DNA of 64,000 bases from Linanthus parryae (GCA_023055425.1 JALGPY010000005.1:1761501-1825500), one strand, 5' to 3'; positions 14,492-26,460 are shown, counted from the first letter of the stretch. The notes: generated from the sequence alone by a model not told the origin. Made by a program: numbers and translations.

Positions 14492-14729
14492 AAATGGAGG
14501 GTTAATCAAGAAAACAGAGGATTTGCAGGTACAATTTATGAACGCAATCAAGTGGCTAATACGGTTGAGCTTTGGGACAAGCGTTGTTACAAAGATCATA
14601 ACAAACTCACTCGCGTTAGAAGTGAGCAATTATCCAGTGCGCCATGAATCTATTGATGGGGTAATATAAGCCGTCCATATCACAAAAACTAGTTTGGACT
14701 TGGGAAGAAGGTAGTCCTATATAGAGCTC

Positions 14730-17100
14730 ATGGAGTCAAAGGGCCCGGCCCAGATAGCCAGCCCAACCCAGCCCGTATTGCCCCTTAGCCAGCCCAGCCC
14801 ATCCAAACTTCATCACGCCTCTGCCCCTCTTCAGTACTGGCCTTATGCATTCACCACTGCGGTCTATCTCATTAACCTCCTTCCCAAGCGAAACCTCAAG
14901 TTTTGCTCACCCTTTGAGGTCATCTTTAACCAGCACCCTAACTACACCAAACTTCGAGTCTTTAGTTGCTTATGTTATCCTTACCTTCGTCCTTACACTT
15001 CGCATAAGATGGAAGATCGGTCCACCCCATGTGTCTTTGTTGGGTATTCTCACTCAGAGTGCCTATATGTGTCTCGATATCACCTCTCATCGTCTGTATG
15101 TCTCTGGTCATGTCCAGTTTGATGAGTCGTCTTTTCCCTTTTCCTCTACAGCTTTTGGGTCCTCCAAATAACCTGATGATTCCATCTCATTGTGGTTCTC
15201 TCCTAGCACTAGCATCCTTACATTACCATCACAGGTCCCCCCATCTTCCCCATCTCCACCCATTCCACCACCACCACCACCCATTGACATCTCTGCTCCT
15301 CATCGATACTCGGGGAAACACTATGTTATTTGTTCCAATGTCCCCACTGAATCGCATCCTGTAGATGAGCCTCCTCCCATCTAACAACCTGCCCCTCAGC
15401 CTGTCGTCTCGCATCCTATGGTCACAAGGTCATGCGATGGCACTCTTAAGCCCAACCCTAGATATACCTTCCATGCTATTCTTCCCACCATTGATAAAGA
15501 TAGCGAACCCACTTCAGTCACTGAGGCTCTTCGGCACCCACAGTGGAGAGCTGCTATGACAGCAGAGTTAGATGCCCTGGTTCAGAATAATACATGGGAT
15601 CTCGTTCTACCTGTTCGTTCTACTAATGTGGTTGGCTGCAGGTGGGTGTTTCGCATTAAGCGTAAGCCTGATGGTTCTATTGACCGCTACAAGGCACGTC
15701 TGGTTGCCAAAGGGTTTCATTAGCGGCCTGGTATTGACTATCATGACACTTTCAGTCCAGTGGTCAAGGCTTCTACCATTCGTCTCGTTCTCTCTATTGC
15801 CATCTCTCAGCGATGGCCCATCAAGCAGTTGGATGTTAACAATGCTATTCTTCAGGGTTCTCTCCATGAGCAGGTCTACATGCAGCAACCCCCTGGTTTT
15901 GTGGATCATGATCGTTCCCATCATGTTTGTCGCCTCAACAAGGCGATCTATGGCCTCAAACAGCCCCCAGAGCATGGTACGCCGAACTCCGCTCGTTTCT
16001 ACTTCAGCATGGATTTGTTAACTCTCGTGCTGACACATCATTGTTTATTTATCGTCACTCGGGCATCATCCTGTATTTGCTTGTGTATGTGGATGATATT
16101 GTTATTACCGGATTTGATGCATCATCTGTTCAGCAGTGTATCATGGATCTCTCTCGCAGGTTTTCGCTTAAAGATCTTGGTGATTTATCTTACTTTCTTG
16201 GAGTTGAGGTTTTACAGCATCCGGAGGGTTTGCTCCTGTCACAACAGAAGTACATCTTTGACCTTCTTCACCGCCTTGGCATGTCTTCGTCCAACCCAGT
16301 TCAGACGCATATGGACACTTCTGCTGCTCTTACGGTTAACAGTGGTATTGCTCTGCCAGATGCAAAGGAATATCGGATGGATGTTGGAAGTCTTCAGTAT
16401 CTTTCTCTCACTCATCCTGATATCTCCTTTGCGGTTAATCATCTTTCTCAGTTCATGCACAGACCTACTACAGCTCATTGGAATGCGGTGAAATGTCTGC
16501 TACGGTACCTCCATGGGACAACTGATCATGGTTTGGTGCTTCGTCGTGGTCCTGAGACACTCTATGCGTTCTCTGATGTTGACTGGGCAGGAGACAGGGA
16601 TGACTATACCTTCACCTCCGGTTACTTGGTGTATCTTGGTGGCTCTCCCATCTCATGGAGCTCCAAGAAACAACGCACAGTTGCTCGATCGTCTACTGAG
16701 GCTGAGTATCGGGCTGTTGCTGGTGCGTCTGCTGAGATACGTTGGCTTTGCTCTCTTCTTGCTAAGCTCGGTGGTCCTTTGCACACCGCACCAGTCATTT
16801 ACTGTGACAACATGGGCACCAACTATGTATGTTCAAATTCGGTGTTTCACTCTCGAGTGAAGCGCGTTGCCCTTGATTTTCATTTTGTTCGTGAACAGAT
16901 TCACGCTGGCATTCTACGTGTGTCTCATGTTTCGTCCGCCGACCAGCTAGCTAATTGTCTCACGAAGCCCATCTCAAGAGGGCCTTTTCTTCTTTTGCGG
17001 TCCAAGCTTGGAGTCTCTCCTAGATCCTCCATCTTGCGGGGGCGTATAAGACACAACTGTAATTATCTAGAATTATTATTTACATTACTAGTCCATAGCT
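14730..17100 (+). pseudogene. Ty1/copia retrotransposon pol remnant (integrase end, RT, RNase H)
   Basis: In order it shows the integrase C-terminal part (AVYLINLLPKRNLKF, CVFVGYS, 14850-15120), a Ser/Pro-rich linker, the RT N-terminus (WRAAMTAELDALVQNNTWDL near 15550 and GCRWVFRIKRKPDGSIDRYK near 15635), then [13 protein letters not shown] and AIYGLKQPP motifs. The RT active site is [12 protein letters not shown] near 16080, followed by [16 protein letters not shown], and RNase H runs from about 16560 (DWAGD, then SSKKQRTVARSSTEAEYRA) to about 16980. Breaks are frameshifts near 15055 and 15975 and an in-frame TAG at 15721-15723. Gag, protease and most of integrase are missing and no 5' LTR is present. 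A short 3' LTR stub may start near 17045. The 391-codon C-terminal frame (15927-17102) is the best-preserved part. Confidence 0.93.
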
Positions 17101-17264
17101 AGTTTATTAACCTACTGTGTAATACTTTGATTTTTTTCAATACAGGATAGTTCAGTTTAACAATTATTATTATTTTCTAAAAAAAATAGTTATCATATGG
17201 GGCATATGAAACCTCTAAGCCATTGCCCATCGATCATCTGCTTTGTACACACACTTATACATAT

Positions 17265-17889
17265 AGGTTCGTTTGGTTGACAGTAAAATGTTTTACAAAA
17301 GAAAATATTCTACCTGTAAAATATTCGTTTGTAAATTTTTTTGGGACTGCTTGGATAGAGGGATTTGGCTAAACCATAATCAAAACTCAATTTCTTTGGG
17401 AGTTGGTAATAACTAAGATCTAAATTTTTTAGAGAATAACTCAATCGTTGAATCAAATCATAAGTGGAGTGGAGTTAGTCAAAACCCCCAAACCCTATAA
17501 CGCAAACATACCCTTTATCTGCAATTATTTCCTCGTCGTGTTAGGTTGACACTTGCAAAACATTTTGCTTGTGCGTTAAATATTATTAAAAAACTACATA
17601 TAATAATAAATTAATTAATTGATGGTGGTGTCTATGGGAGGCGACGACAATGGCGGTGAAGGCGGGAGGCAACAATGGTGGTTCTTGGTGGTGGAAGGGT
17701 TTGTATGAGTTGTTGCAATGCTCCTTCACTGTCCTTGCTTACGAATTTTAAAGTGTAACTCATTATACATCATTTCTGTGAAATTATTTTATAATAGAAC
17801 ATATTTTACTAAAGAAATGACGAACCAGACACTAAAACAAGAAAAAACATTTTACCGAAAAATACTTTAAAACCAACCAAATGGAGCCA
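17265..17889. repeat. Possible MITE with weak terminal inverted repeats
   Basis: The left end (GGTTCGTTTGGTTGACAGTA) and the inverse of the right end (GGCTCCATTTGGTTGGTTTT) share a Harbinger/hAT-like GTTTGGTTG core. No clear target duplication was found. The interior holds a G-rich stretch (GGTGGTGTCTATGGGAGGCG). Confidence 0.35.
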
Positions 17890-17949
17890 TGTACCAGTAT
17901 TTTCCAATGTCTACTTCTCTTTAAATTATTGTTTGAGAACTGTGTTATT

Positions 17950-18055
17950 AATTTATTTGAGAAATTATCTTTTTGTCGTCAATCGAGTTTGAATTCGGAA
18001 CCTGTTACAGGAGCTTCTAAGACTCTACCACTTGAGCTACCACCCTAGCTGCAGA
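17950..18055 (-). mobile_element. tRNA-derived SINE fragment
   Basis: On the minus strand GGGTGGTAGCTCAAGTGGTAGAG contains a polymerase III A box (TAGCTCAAGTGG, 18028-18039). About 25 bases later comes a B-box-like GGTTCCGAATTC (17991-18002). This head is typical of plant SINEs. The 3' tail is not well defined and no target duplication was confirmed. Confidence 0.55.
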
Positions 18056-18503
18056 ACTGTTTTATTTTGAAGATTCCATGTATGAAAATCAACATTATTA
18101 ATAGATTATTTCAGCTTATCTAAAAAAATTGATTGTTTAGGTTTTTCACAGAGTCTCAATAAACTTCACTGAGCCGAACACCAAACTGCTTACGAGTGAT
18201 TTGAGTAGATTGGAGTCATTGGACCCAACTGGAGCATTGCAACCTGACGATAGCAGGATCAAACATTGTGACATCCATGTTCCAATCTCTTATTGGTAAA
18301 GGAAAACAAATAAAATTGTCGGGCTGGAACAATTTGATTACAGGTATCGAGTAAAGCTTACTGTCGCATATAAATAATTACATCAAAGAAAATTATTCAA
18401 TACAAACCGATATTTATCCTTCTAAGTATTCATATGCTAATAAATAGCAAGCAACAACTAATTTTGCTGCATTTTTACCATAAACCGCTCTTCGTCCACC
18501 AGG

Positions 18504-19997
18504 TCAATTCCTTGTTGCATTGTGCCGTAACCATAGCTCGTACATGACCATATGGAACGCATCATATTTGATTGGGGGCGAGTTCCAAATGAAATGTCGC
18601 TGAACCTGATTCATGTCATATTAACAAGGCCAAAAATAAATAAATGAAAAGGAAAAATTAGTAAAGTAACAGCCTGATCAAAGCGTAAGCTTTCATAGAT
18701 GAGATGCAAACATTTTTTTTTCCGAATGATCAACTTAGATATCTATGAAAAATCATGCTCACCTTCAACACGTTCTGATGCAATCGGGTGTAATCTGAAT
18801 TCTCTTGGATATGATGCATATTCACCCAGTCCTCCTCCTTAATCATCAAGGAAAATTTGCGCCAATCAAGGATGTCGCTCAATGGAAGAGTATCGTAACG
18901 ATTGGATACAATTACTGCAAATGATCGATCAGAAGGAAAATTATAGTTATTACTAGGTGGCAGCAACGCGTGCAAGGGGGCTACTTTTTACCAGATACAT
19001 GAAATAGCAAGCAAACTGACAATTTACCTGGAATACATCCCTTGAGGATAGTTTCTACTACACGATCAACACCAACGGTACAAAATCTAGGCTCCTGATA
19101 TGCATCCGACGACTCAACTGGTTGATTGATGGCCGCATTATCATATATGCTAAAATCATTAACTGGACCTCCCCAGACGAATAGCCTGCCGCCATCACGA
19201 TATCAGAACATGTTTGTAATTAATGTGCAAAAGCAAAGAGTCGTATATGACTTAACCAAATTTTTACCTTTTGATTATGTCGCTTGCTCCGGCTGAACGC
19301 CACCCACCGTCCATCCTAGGGAGGGAAACATCTTTATGGGGTACGAATGAATTGTCATAAACCGATGACGGGCACGTCACAAATATTGGATTGTTGGTCA
19401 GTGACTGAACTCGTTTCAGATTAAAATCATCGCACCCCACGAAAAAGTGATCAGCGCCGTTAGTTCTATTCCAGTAAGGATGTTTGGACGAGATAATTCT
19501 CTCGACATAATCTTCGACCTTCATGAACTTCCCTTTGTATGCAATCCAATTCTGCATATATACCAATACATCAGAACATAAGATCACTAAAGTATTCTCA
19601 CTTAATTTAGTAGTCCCACGTGTGAAATGTACATAACCTTTATGTCCTGACGTCGGGTGAAAGGAGGAAAAAACAAATGGGCTTGACTTGGGTCTTCAGT
19701 CCAAAACCGGCTCTCGAGAATGTTCTTCAGAATGAAAGGGTAAACAAGCTTGCTATGTGGTAGAATTGAGTAAGGAATCCTGAACAAATATTTGAGTGAC
19801 AGAACTGAGGGTGGCCTTCCTTCTGGGTATACAAAGACTTTGAAGTTCTTCTCCATTGCCTCGTAACTGAGGCGAAAATTTTCTGGATTGTGGAAGAAGA
19901 CGTCATGCTGAGATTGGTACTCGTTGATGAGTCTTCTTACCACTAAAAATGTTGTAGCAAATATGACACAGTAGCAGAACCACCTCGTCCAAGGCAT
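18504..19997 (-). CDS. Exostosin-family (GT47) glycosyltransferase, divergent
   Basis: This is a predicted Golgi type II membrane glycosyltransferase. Five exons (19638-19997, 19268-19551, 19028-19185, 18763-18914, 18504-18605), all GT-AG and in phase, give about 351 residues. The start MPWTRWFCYCVIFATTFLVV is a signal anchor. Exostosin landmarks follow: NFKVFVYPEGRPP (51-63), TEDPSQAHLFFPPF (100-113), NGADHFFVGCDDF (about 152-164), then VDRVVETILKGCIPVIVSN, LPLSDILDWRKFS and PIKYDAFHMVMYELWLR near the end. It is oddly diverged where relatives are conserved. The usual HDW after DHFFV reads DDF, the FFAG..HG stretch reads FVWGGPVNDF, and SPRVVEA reads VDRVVET. It is also on the short side for the family. 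Substrate is unknown; plant relatives make xylan, xyloglucan or pectin side chains. The open frames and clean splice sites suggest a working gene, but altered function is possible. Confidence 0.82.
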
Positions 19998-20359
19998 TCT
20001 ATATTACAAGATCAATTGATTTCACCAAATAATATCCAACTCTGCTCAAGTACTCCTCCCAGACGGAATAATCTTCATATTTATTTACTGCACAATAGCC
20101 AAATAAATTACAATTCTTGGCAATGTTCAAACATTACAAAATCCTTCATAGAATACAAGCTAATTGTACACAGTGCGCCTCACTTTGGAAATTACAGCGG
20201 CCTGAAACTGGTGATGAAAAGTAGTGAAATCTTATTTCTTTTCTATTTACTGGATCAAATAGTATTTTTTATAGGGGAATTTTAATAGTTAATTTTTTTA
20301 ATGACATGGGAACCCACAATCCGCGCACTAGTGCAGTATCCTAGAAACGATATCAAGTA

Positions 20360-20618
20360 CTACCTCCGTTTCGTCTGTTTCGTCTGCGTTTGACTTTTTA
20401 ACCCGTAACTGAGTCACTTTGACTTGGTGATTTGGGTACCAAAACGATGTAATTTTTTAACAATATTTTCATGGTATTTTAGAATAAACTTTCCTCTATA
20501 ACACCATGCAAAGATTAACAAATTCTTGTATCGTTTTGCTAACCAAATCACTGGATGAAAGTAACCCAGTGAATAGTGACAAAAAATGAACTGGCTGAAA
20601 CAGGCGAAACAGATGTAG
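20360..20618. mobile_element. Stowaway-like MITE, copy 2 (259 bp)
   Basis: It runs from CTACCTCCGTTTCG to GCGAAACAGATGTAG, with TA at 20358-20359 and 20619-20620. It is a palindromic relative of the copies at 5853, 21434 and 35499, and shares the GAGTCACTTTGAC and CCCAGTGAATAGTG landmarks. Confidence 0.85.
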
Positions 20619-20689
20619 TAGTAAACTAGCACGAGAAAATATGGGCTAATATGTTCACATCGGGGAATGCCAATAGGCATTGGGATCAC

Positions 20690-21131
20690 CAGTGGCGGAG
20701 CCAGAATTTCATGGGGACACGCAGAGCCAGTACGTCTATTGGATTTAATACCAACGAAGTTGTGAAAGAAGCTTCTTGTCCAGTTGATACAAAACTCCAC
20801 TGATTGCTTCAGCCACCACGAGGGTGATTCCCCTTGGTCAATTTGTATTATTTATTTTATTTTATTTTGTAGAAAAAAGGAATAAAAACGCCCATAGAGA
20901 GGATTGATCCCTCGGCACTAAAGTTTAAAACCAACAGTTTTACCACCACGCTGGAAGCTGGTTCGGGAAGAAGTGGGGCACTTTCTTATTTGTATAGGGG
21001 CACTGTTGATCTTTTATTTTTCTTTTACAAAATTAGGGGTTATCTATTGTTTTTGGGGAATTTTTTTTTTTTATTTTTTTTGGGGAGGAGGGGGGGGGGG
21101 GGGGGGGGGGGGCTACATGGCTCCGCCACTG
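20690..21131. mobile_element. hAT-type MITE with 8-bp target duplication (442 bp)
   Basis: Terminal inverted repeats are CAGTGGCGGAGCCA and TGGCTCCGCCACTG. The 8-bp GGGATCAC flanks both ends (20682-20689 and 21132-21139), as expected for hAT transposition. The interior has no transposase and contains T- and G-homopolymers (G run at 21090-21112). Confidence 0.92.
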
Positions 21132-21433
21132 GGGATCACCCAAGTTTTGAGTTCAAGACATCTAGACAAACAATCAAAGATTGAAGCACGCATGCTCGAC
21201 ATACTCAAATAAATTCTGAAAAATTCTAATATAATTGAATTTTCCAGTGGATATTTCACATAATCTCCGAGGAGTTGTCCTGGGGACCTGAGAGGGCCTT
21301 GGGGGTCGTGGGGATAGTTACATGATTCTCTACTAACGAAATTCATAACTGAAAAGCTTCATTGATGACAGACCCTAGCGATCAATTTTCTGTAATATAT
21401 CTCTGTAGGTATGAACTATCATTCATTGATCTA

Positions 21434-22219
21434 CCAGTCCGTCCCGTCTTTTTGTTTCCAATTTTATTTTTGTCACTATTCACTGAGTCACTTTGATCCG
21501 GTGATTTGAATAGCAAATCGATGTAATTTTTTGATAAATTTTTCATGGTGTTGTAGAGCTAAGTCACCTGGAGCGGGAGCGAGAACGGGAGCGAAAGCGG
21601 GAGCTGGAGCGCGAAAGCGATAAATTCTAAAAATGTTGTATTTGAGAGCGTGTATATAAACTATATATTTTCATATAATTTTAGATATTAACATATGATA
21701 TATTGATTTTTTGTATAATCAAGATTTTTTGGCAATAACTAGAGAGCTTATATATAAAACTAGAACCTCATGTAGTGGAAAATGTAATGAATATCCATTT
21801 TTAGTGTTAGCCATGAGAACTTAACATAAAGTGAGACAGGAGGCTACCTCGGTAAGGCGTTGACCTTGTTATTTTTGTTAAAATGCTAGTTTGACTTAGT
21901 TTTAAATAGACTTAATAACAATAATGTAAGATCCATTGCTATAAAGTACAGAGCGTTTGGGGAAAGCGCGCTCTAGAATTTTGAGAGCGAGGATTATAAG
22001 CGAATTCGAGCTGAAAGCGTCGGAGCGAGGATTGGGAGCGGGAGCGAAGCCCCTCCCAGAGATTTTAGGTGATCTAGTACGTAAAGTAAAAGTTGCTCTA
22101 TAATATGGTGAAAAAATTATCAAAAAATCGTATTATTTTGATATCCAAATCACCTGGTCAAAGTGACACGGATACGAGTAAAAAAAGTCAAACGGAAACA
22201 AAGAGACGGGACAGACTGG
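21434..22219. mobile_element. Stowaway-like MITE, copy 3, split by an insertion
   Basis: Ends are CCAGTCCGTCCCGTC and GACGGGACAGACTGG, with TA at 21432-21433 and 22220-22221. Without the insertion at 21559-22080 its length is about 258 bp, matching the other copies. The split falls at the centre of the palindrome (GTTGTAGAG / TTGCTCTATAA). Confidence 0.85.
21559..22080. mobile_element. Nested element with 11-bp inverted tips and GGAGCG repeats
   Basis: The left tip CTAAGTCACCT and the inverse of the right tip (CTAGATCACCT) match at 9 of 11 bases. The flanks GTAGAG (21553-21558) and GTAAAG (22081-22086) may be an imperfect target duplication. Both ends are rich in GGGAGCG/GAAAGCG words. A truncated relative lies at 1515-1663. 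I cannot assign a superfamily. Confidence 0.65.
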
Positions 22220-22220
22220 T

Positions 22221-22763
22221 ATCACTCATCCAAACCCGAACCCATAGTCTATTCCTTTACAAACGAGAATGACCTCTTGATAGTTGACCCAAACTGAAGC
22301 AACTGGTAAGTTCAATTCCAGTTGACCTGAGGTCATATATGTAAAAACCACATATCAAATAGGTGAAACCAAGCACAAATTACACACAAAGTCATTTATA
22401 ATTTGCCCCCAATAATATCATCTTATAGTGGAGGGAGGAGCTGATCTCACTTGTAGTTTCTTCACCAAATTTCTTCAATTCTTTAATTTCGAACTATCGT
22501 TCAAGGGTGCAAAGCCCTCAATTTCCAAATCATGAAGATAATTTCCAACTGTCATTCAAGTGATGTCATGAAACACAGAAGAAATTCTTATAAAACCCTA
22601 ATCTAGCAAAACCGACACGCCCACGAAAGCCTAATCAAATATTACCAAGGATACATCACAAGTCTACCAACAAAGATTGTAGACAAGGACACAAGATTGT
22701 AGTTTGAGAAAACATACCCGCATGCCGCACAGTAGAGAAGCACGTCGACGGTAGAAGATCTGC
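22221..22763. other. Intergenic DNA
   Basis: I see no gene or clear repeat here. Confidence 0.4.
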
Positions 22764-22771
22764 AAGACAAT

Positions 22772-22956
22772 CGAAAAAAGTTCAGTAGAACGGTTCTAGG
22801 TACGTTCTCCATTCAAAATTTGACACGTTGCAATGATTAGAAAGATTAGAAAAAATACACCCCAACTTGATTCATTAACAAAGGAAGGTGATATATATTC
22901 GTTTCCATTTTGAATGGAGGACCTACCTAGAACAGTTTTACTGAACTTTTTTCCCA
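22772..22956. mobile_element. Foldback MITE with 8-bp target duplication (185 bp)
   Basis: The arms GAAAAAAGTTCAGTAGAAC..GGTTCTAGGTA..TCCATTC and their inverse are about 45 bp long and imperfect. AAGACAAT flanks both sides (22764-22771 and 22957-22964), pointing to the hAT superfamily. It is too short to code. Confidence 0.82.
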
Positions 22957-23474
22957 AAGACAATAATGAATTAGGTTTAGGGTCCTCTCATAACTTATAT
23001 TCTTGATTCCTGCCTCTAATTGGTAATAATCGTACAATTTTCACATTAAGCCCTCCTTTCTTTTTTTGACAATAAGCCCTCCTTTCTCGAAATAGTCAGA
23101 TTACCCCTTGTAGTTACGTGAACAATTCATCTAATGTTGGGTTTGGAATGACTTATTTGTAGTTTTTAATTCATATTTGACTTTTAATCTACTTTGAATT
23201 TTTCTGGAAGTTTGGTATGATTTTTTACGTGTTAGATTTTGAATTTTGGCTTTTGACTTTGTAGTGTAAAACTCAATTCGGAAAAAAGTTAGGTGTCATT
23301 AATTATTTTAGACTTTTTTCTTCTAAAACAATAAAAATGATCAATTTACTCTTACTTTTTTTTTATTAACATACTATGACATCTAATTAGACATACCATA
23401 ATTTTATTAGTAAATATAAAAAATTAAAATTATAATTTTTACTAACAAACAAAGTGCTGCATCACGAATTTTGG

Positions 23475-24379
23475 TTAAATTGCACCGGAGGTATCCAAAG
23501 TTTACCAAAACGAGCAAGTAGGTACCCAAATTTCAAAATCGAGCACCACATGTCTCAAACTTTGGATTTTCGAGCAAGTAGGTACCCTTTCGTTAACTTT
23601 CCGTTAACTTTTGACGTTATAATTATAAAAAGACTTTTGTACCCCTTATTTTCACCTCATATTTTTTTTGTTAAAATACAAGTTACTAAAAAACTAAAAA
23701 AAATCAACAACATTTATTTAATAAATTTGATATATGTAAGATAATGCAATATATTTCATCAAAATTACATATTTTAACATCATTTTAAAATATGGAAAAT
23801 GTTTTCATTAACATATATCCGTCAATCTTAAAGTCTTTAACTTTTTTTAACAGCTTTTAAAAAAAATCTCAAAACTTCATAATTTCACATGTATCTATTA
23901 ATAAAATAATAACATACAAGTATCTTTGTACATTTTAACAACTTACACAATAGTTGATACCAGACATTCTTGAGTAGTTTTTTGTTGTAATGATTTGTAT
24001 TTTTCATGCAAATGTAAAATGTACAAAGATACTTTATGTGTTTCTTAAAAAATACATGAAATTTGAGATTCGTTTTAAACACTATTAAAAAATTAAAGAC
24101 TTTAAGATTGACAGATATGTGTAAATAAAAACATATTTCATATCTTGAAATGATGTAAAAATATATAATTTTGATAAAATATATTGTATTATCTTACATA
24201 TTTCTTGTCCAAAGGTACAAAAGTCTTTTTATAATTTTTTGTCCAAAGTTAACGGAAAGTTAACGGAAGGGTACCTACTTGCTCAAAAATCCAAAGTTTG
24301 AGACTTGTGGTGCTCGATTTTGAAATTTGGGTACCTACTTGCTCGTTTTGGCAAACTTTGGTTACCTCCGGTACAATTA
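23475..24379. mobile_element. Long-arm foldback element 1 (Mutator-like?)
   Basis: The left arm starts TTAAATTGCACCGGAGGTA and contains GAGCAAGTAGGTACCC twice. The right arm is its inverse, ending GGTTACCTCCGGTACAATTA. The arms extend several hundred bases inward (TTAACGGAAAGTTAACGGA; AGACTTTAAGATTGACAGA), so the element is mostly stem. Long inverted repeats without coding suit a non-autonomous Mutator-like or Foldback element. The target duplication is not clear. Confidence 0.7.
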
Positions 24380-24390
24380 CAACATACTTT

Positions 24391-25853
24391 TTGGCAAAAT
24401 TGCACCATGGGTACCCATATTTTACAACAACAGGCAAGTAGGTACCCAAATTTTAAAATCGTGCACCACATGTCCCAAATTTTAGATTTTCATGCAAGTG
24501 GGTACCCTACCCCTTAATTTCACCTCCAACTATTTTTAAAATACAAGTTTTACTAACAAACTAAAAACAATTAAAAAATAAATTTAATAATTTAATATAT
24601 GTAAGATAATGATATTTATTTCATCAAAATTACATATTTTTACATTATTTCAAGATATAAAATATGTTTTTATTAACATATCTCAGTCAATCTTAAAGTC
24701 TTTAACTTTCCTTAACAGTTTTTTTTTTAAAAAAAAATCTTAAATTTTCATTATTTCACATGTAATTTTTTTTAATAAAACAATAACATACAAGTATCTT
24801 TGTGCATTTTATATAACACTATTTTTTACATTGACATGAAAAATACAAATAATTACAATAACAAATACTAAAGAGTGTTAGTTGTCAACTCTTGTGTTAG
24901 TTGTTAAAATGCATAAAGATACTTGTATGCTATTTTTTTATTAAAAAATACATGTGAAATTACGAAATCTCAAGATTTTTTTAGTTTTTGTTAGTTGTAG
25001 ATGGTGCATTCAAGACAAACAGATCATAGCTATGTGGCAGTCATCCAGCACATATGACTGTGCTCCGCATACACCAGAACACTGATCATACTTATCCACT
25101 GGGGGCTGCGAGACAGGGCCACCCGCGATACCAACCACACGGGACTTGTAGGGATTTAGTGGTTTGGAGGCTAGAGTAAGGTCCGTCGCGTGCGAACGAC
25201 AACTAAGCTCGCACGCGACCCTTTGTAACTGACTTGAGAGACTTAATGACCACGTCCTATAAACCTGGTCGATCTCATAACGGTCTCCGGTATATGCGCG
25301 CAGGTGCGTAACCTTCCCTATATATACGGTCGAAGTGCCATTACGGGGGCTATCATTAAGCCGCCATTTATGGTGGCTTAATCCCCCCCCCCCCCCCCCA
25401 CAACGGTCACTTTCCCACTAGATATAGGATCGTTAGCCCTCCATTGCAATTTTCTAGATCTCTTGGACATTCTGCTTTCTAAGCTCTCCTCCCGTCATTA
25501 AGCTGTCTCTCTCTCAGATAGTTGTCATTGCTTACTCTCTCCCTACTCACACTCTACACTTCTCTGTGTTCTCATTCTTGATCTTATTCTCTACTTGAGG
25601 TCTATGCTTGGATCTCTCCCAAAGATTTCCTTGTACACATTAGTAAAACTTGTATTTTAAAAAAGTTTGAGATGAAAATAAATGGTACAATAGTCTTTTT
25701 ATATTTTTCCGTCCAATATGCACTATAAGTTAACGGAAAAGTACCCACTTATAAGAAAAATTTGGGACTCGTGTGGTGCAAAATTTTAAAATTTGGATAC
25801 CCACTTGCTTTTTTTTTACAAAATATGGGTACTTCCGGTGCAATTTAGCCAAA
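24391..25853. mobile_element. Long-arm foldback element 2, carrying a solo LTR
   Basis: It has the same arms as element 1, from TTGGCAAAATTGCACC to GGTGCAATTTAGCCAAA. It starts about 10 bp after element 1 ends. The right arm is interrupted by the LTR at 24996-25639. Confidence 0.75.
24996..25639 (+). mobile_element. Solo LTR inside foldback element 2, TTAGT duplication (644 bp)
   Basis: It begins TGTAGATGG and ends TTGTACACA. TTAGT occurs at 24991-24995 and 25640-25644. Removing it restores GTTTTTGTTAGTAAAACTTG, which matches the inverse of the left arm of the host element, so the empty site can be checked internally. A TATA-like CTATATATAC lies near 25320, and a C17 homopolymer at 25383-25399. 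Confidence 0.88.
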
Positions 25854-25911
25854 TTGTTTTCACCAAACACATGCATCTTTTTTCATGAACTTATCTGTTA
25901 CGAACTTTTTT

Positions 25912-26460
25912 GGTAAAATTGCACCGGAGGTACCCATATTTTGCCAAAACCGGCAAGTGGGTACCCAATTTTTCAAATCGTGCACCACGAATACCCAAAT
26001 TTTCAAAATCGTGCACCGAAGGTACCCAACGCTAACTGCCGTTAACTTTCCATCCAAATTTGACAGAAAAATATAAAAAGACTACTGTACCCATTATTTT
26101 CACCTCCAACTTTTTATTTTAAAAATACAACTGCTACTAACGATTCTAAAAGAAAAATTAAAAATAATAAAATTTTAATTTAATAATTTGTTATATGTAT
26201 GATTATGCAATATATTTCATCAAAATCATATATTCTTACATCATTTTAAGATATGAAATATGTTTTTATTATCATATATCTGTCAATCTTAAAGTCTGTA
26301 GTTACTTTTTAACAAAATATCAAAATTTCATAACTCAAAATGGAAAATTAACGGGAGGGTGCATGTGAAATTATCAAAGATACTTATATGTTATTGTTTT
26401 ATATATATATATATATGTATGTATATATATATATATGCGAAATTATGAAATTTTGAGATT
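25912..26460. mobile_element. Foldback element 3, left arm, right arm decayed
   Basis: TAAAATTGCACCGGAGGTACCC matches the tip of elements 1 and 2, followed by GGCAAGTGGGTACCC, CGTGCACC and the TCACCTCCAACTTTTT interior. The right arm is fragmentary near 26440-26465 (GAGATTGACAGATATA). An AT/GT microsatellite lies at about 26401-26436. Confidence 0.6.

Noticed and set aside
15927..17102. 391-codon open frame considered as a functional reverse transcriptase gene
   Set aside because: It is the C-terminal part of a copia pol with a stop and frameshifts upstream and no LTR pair.
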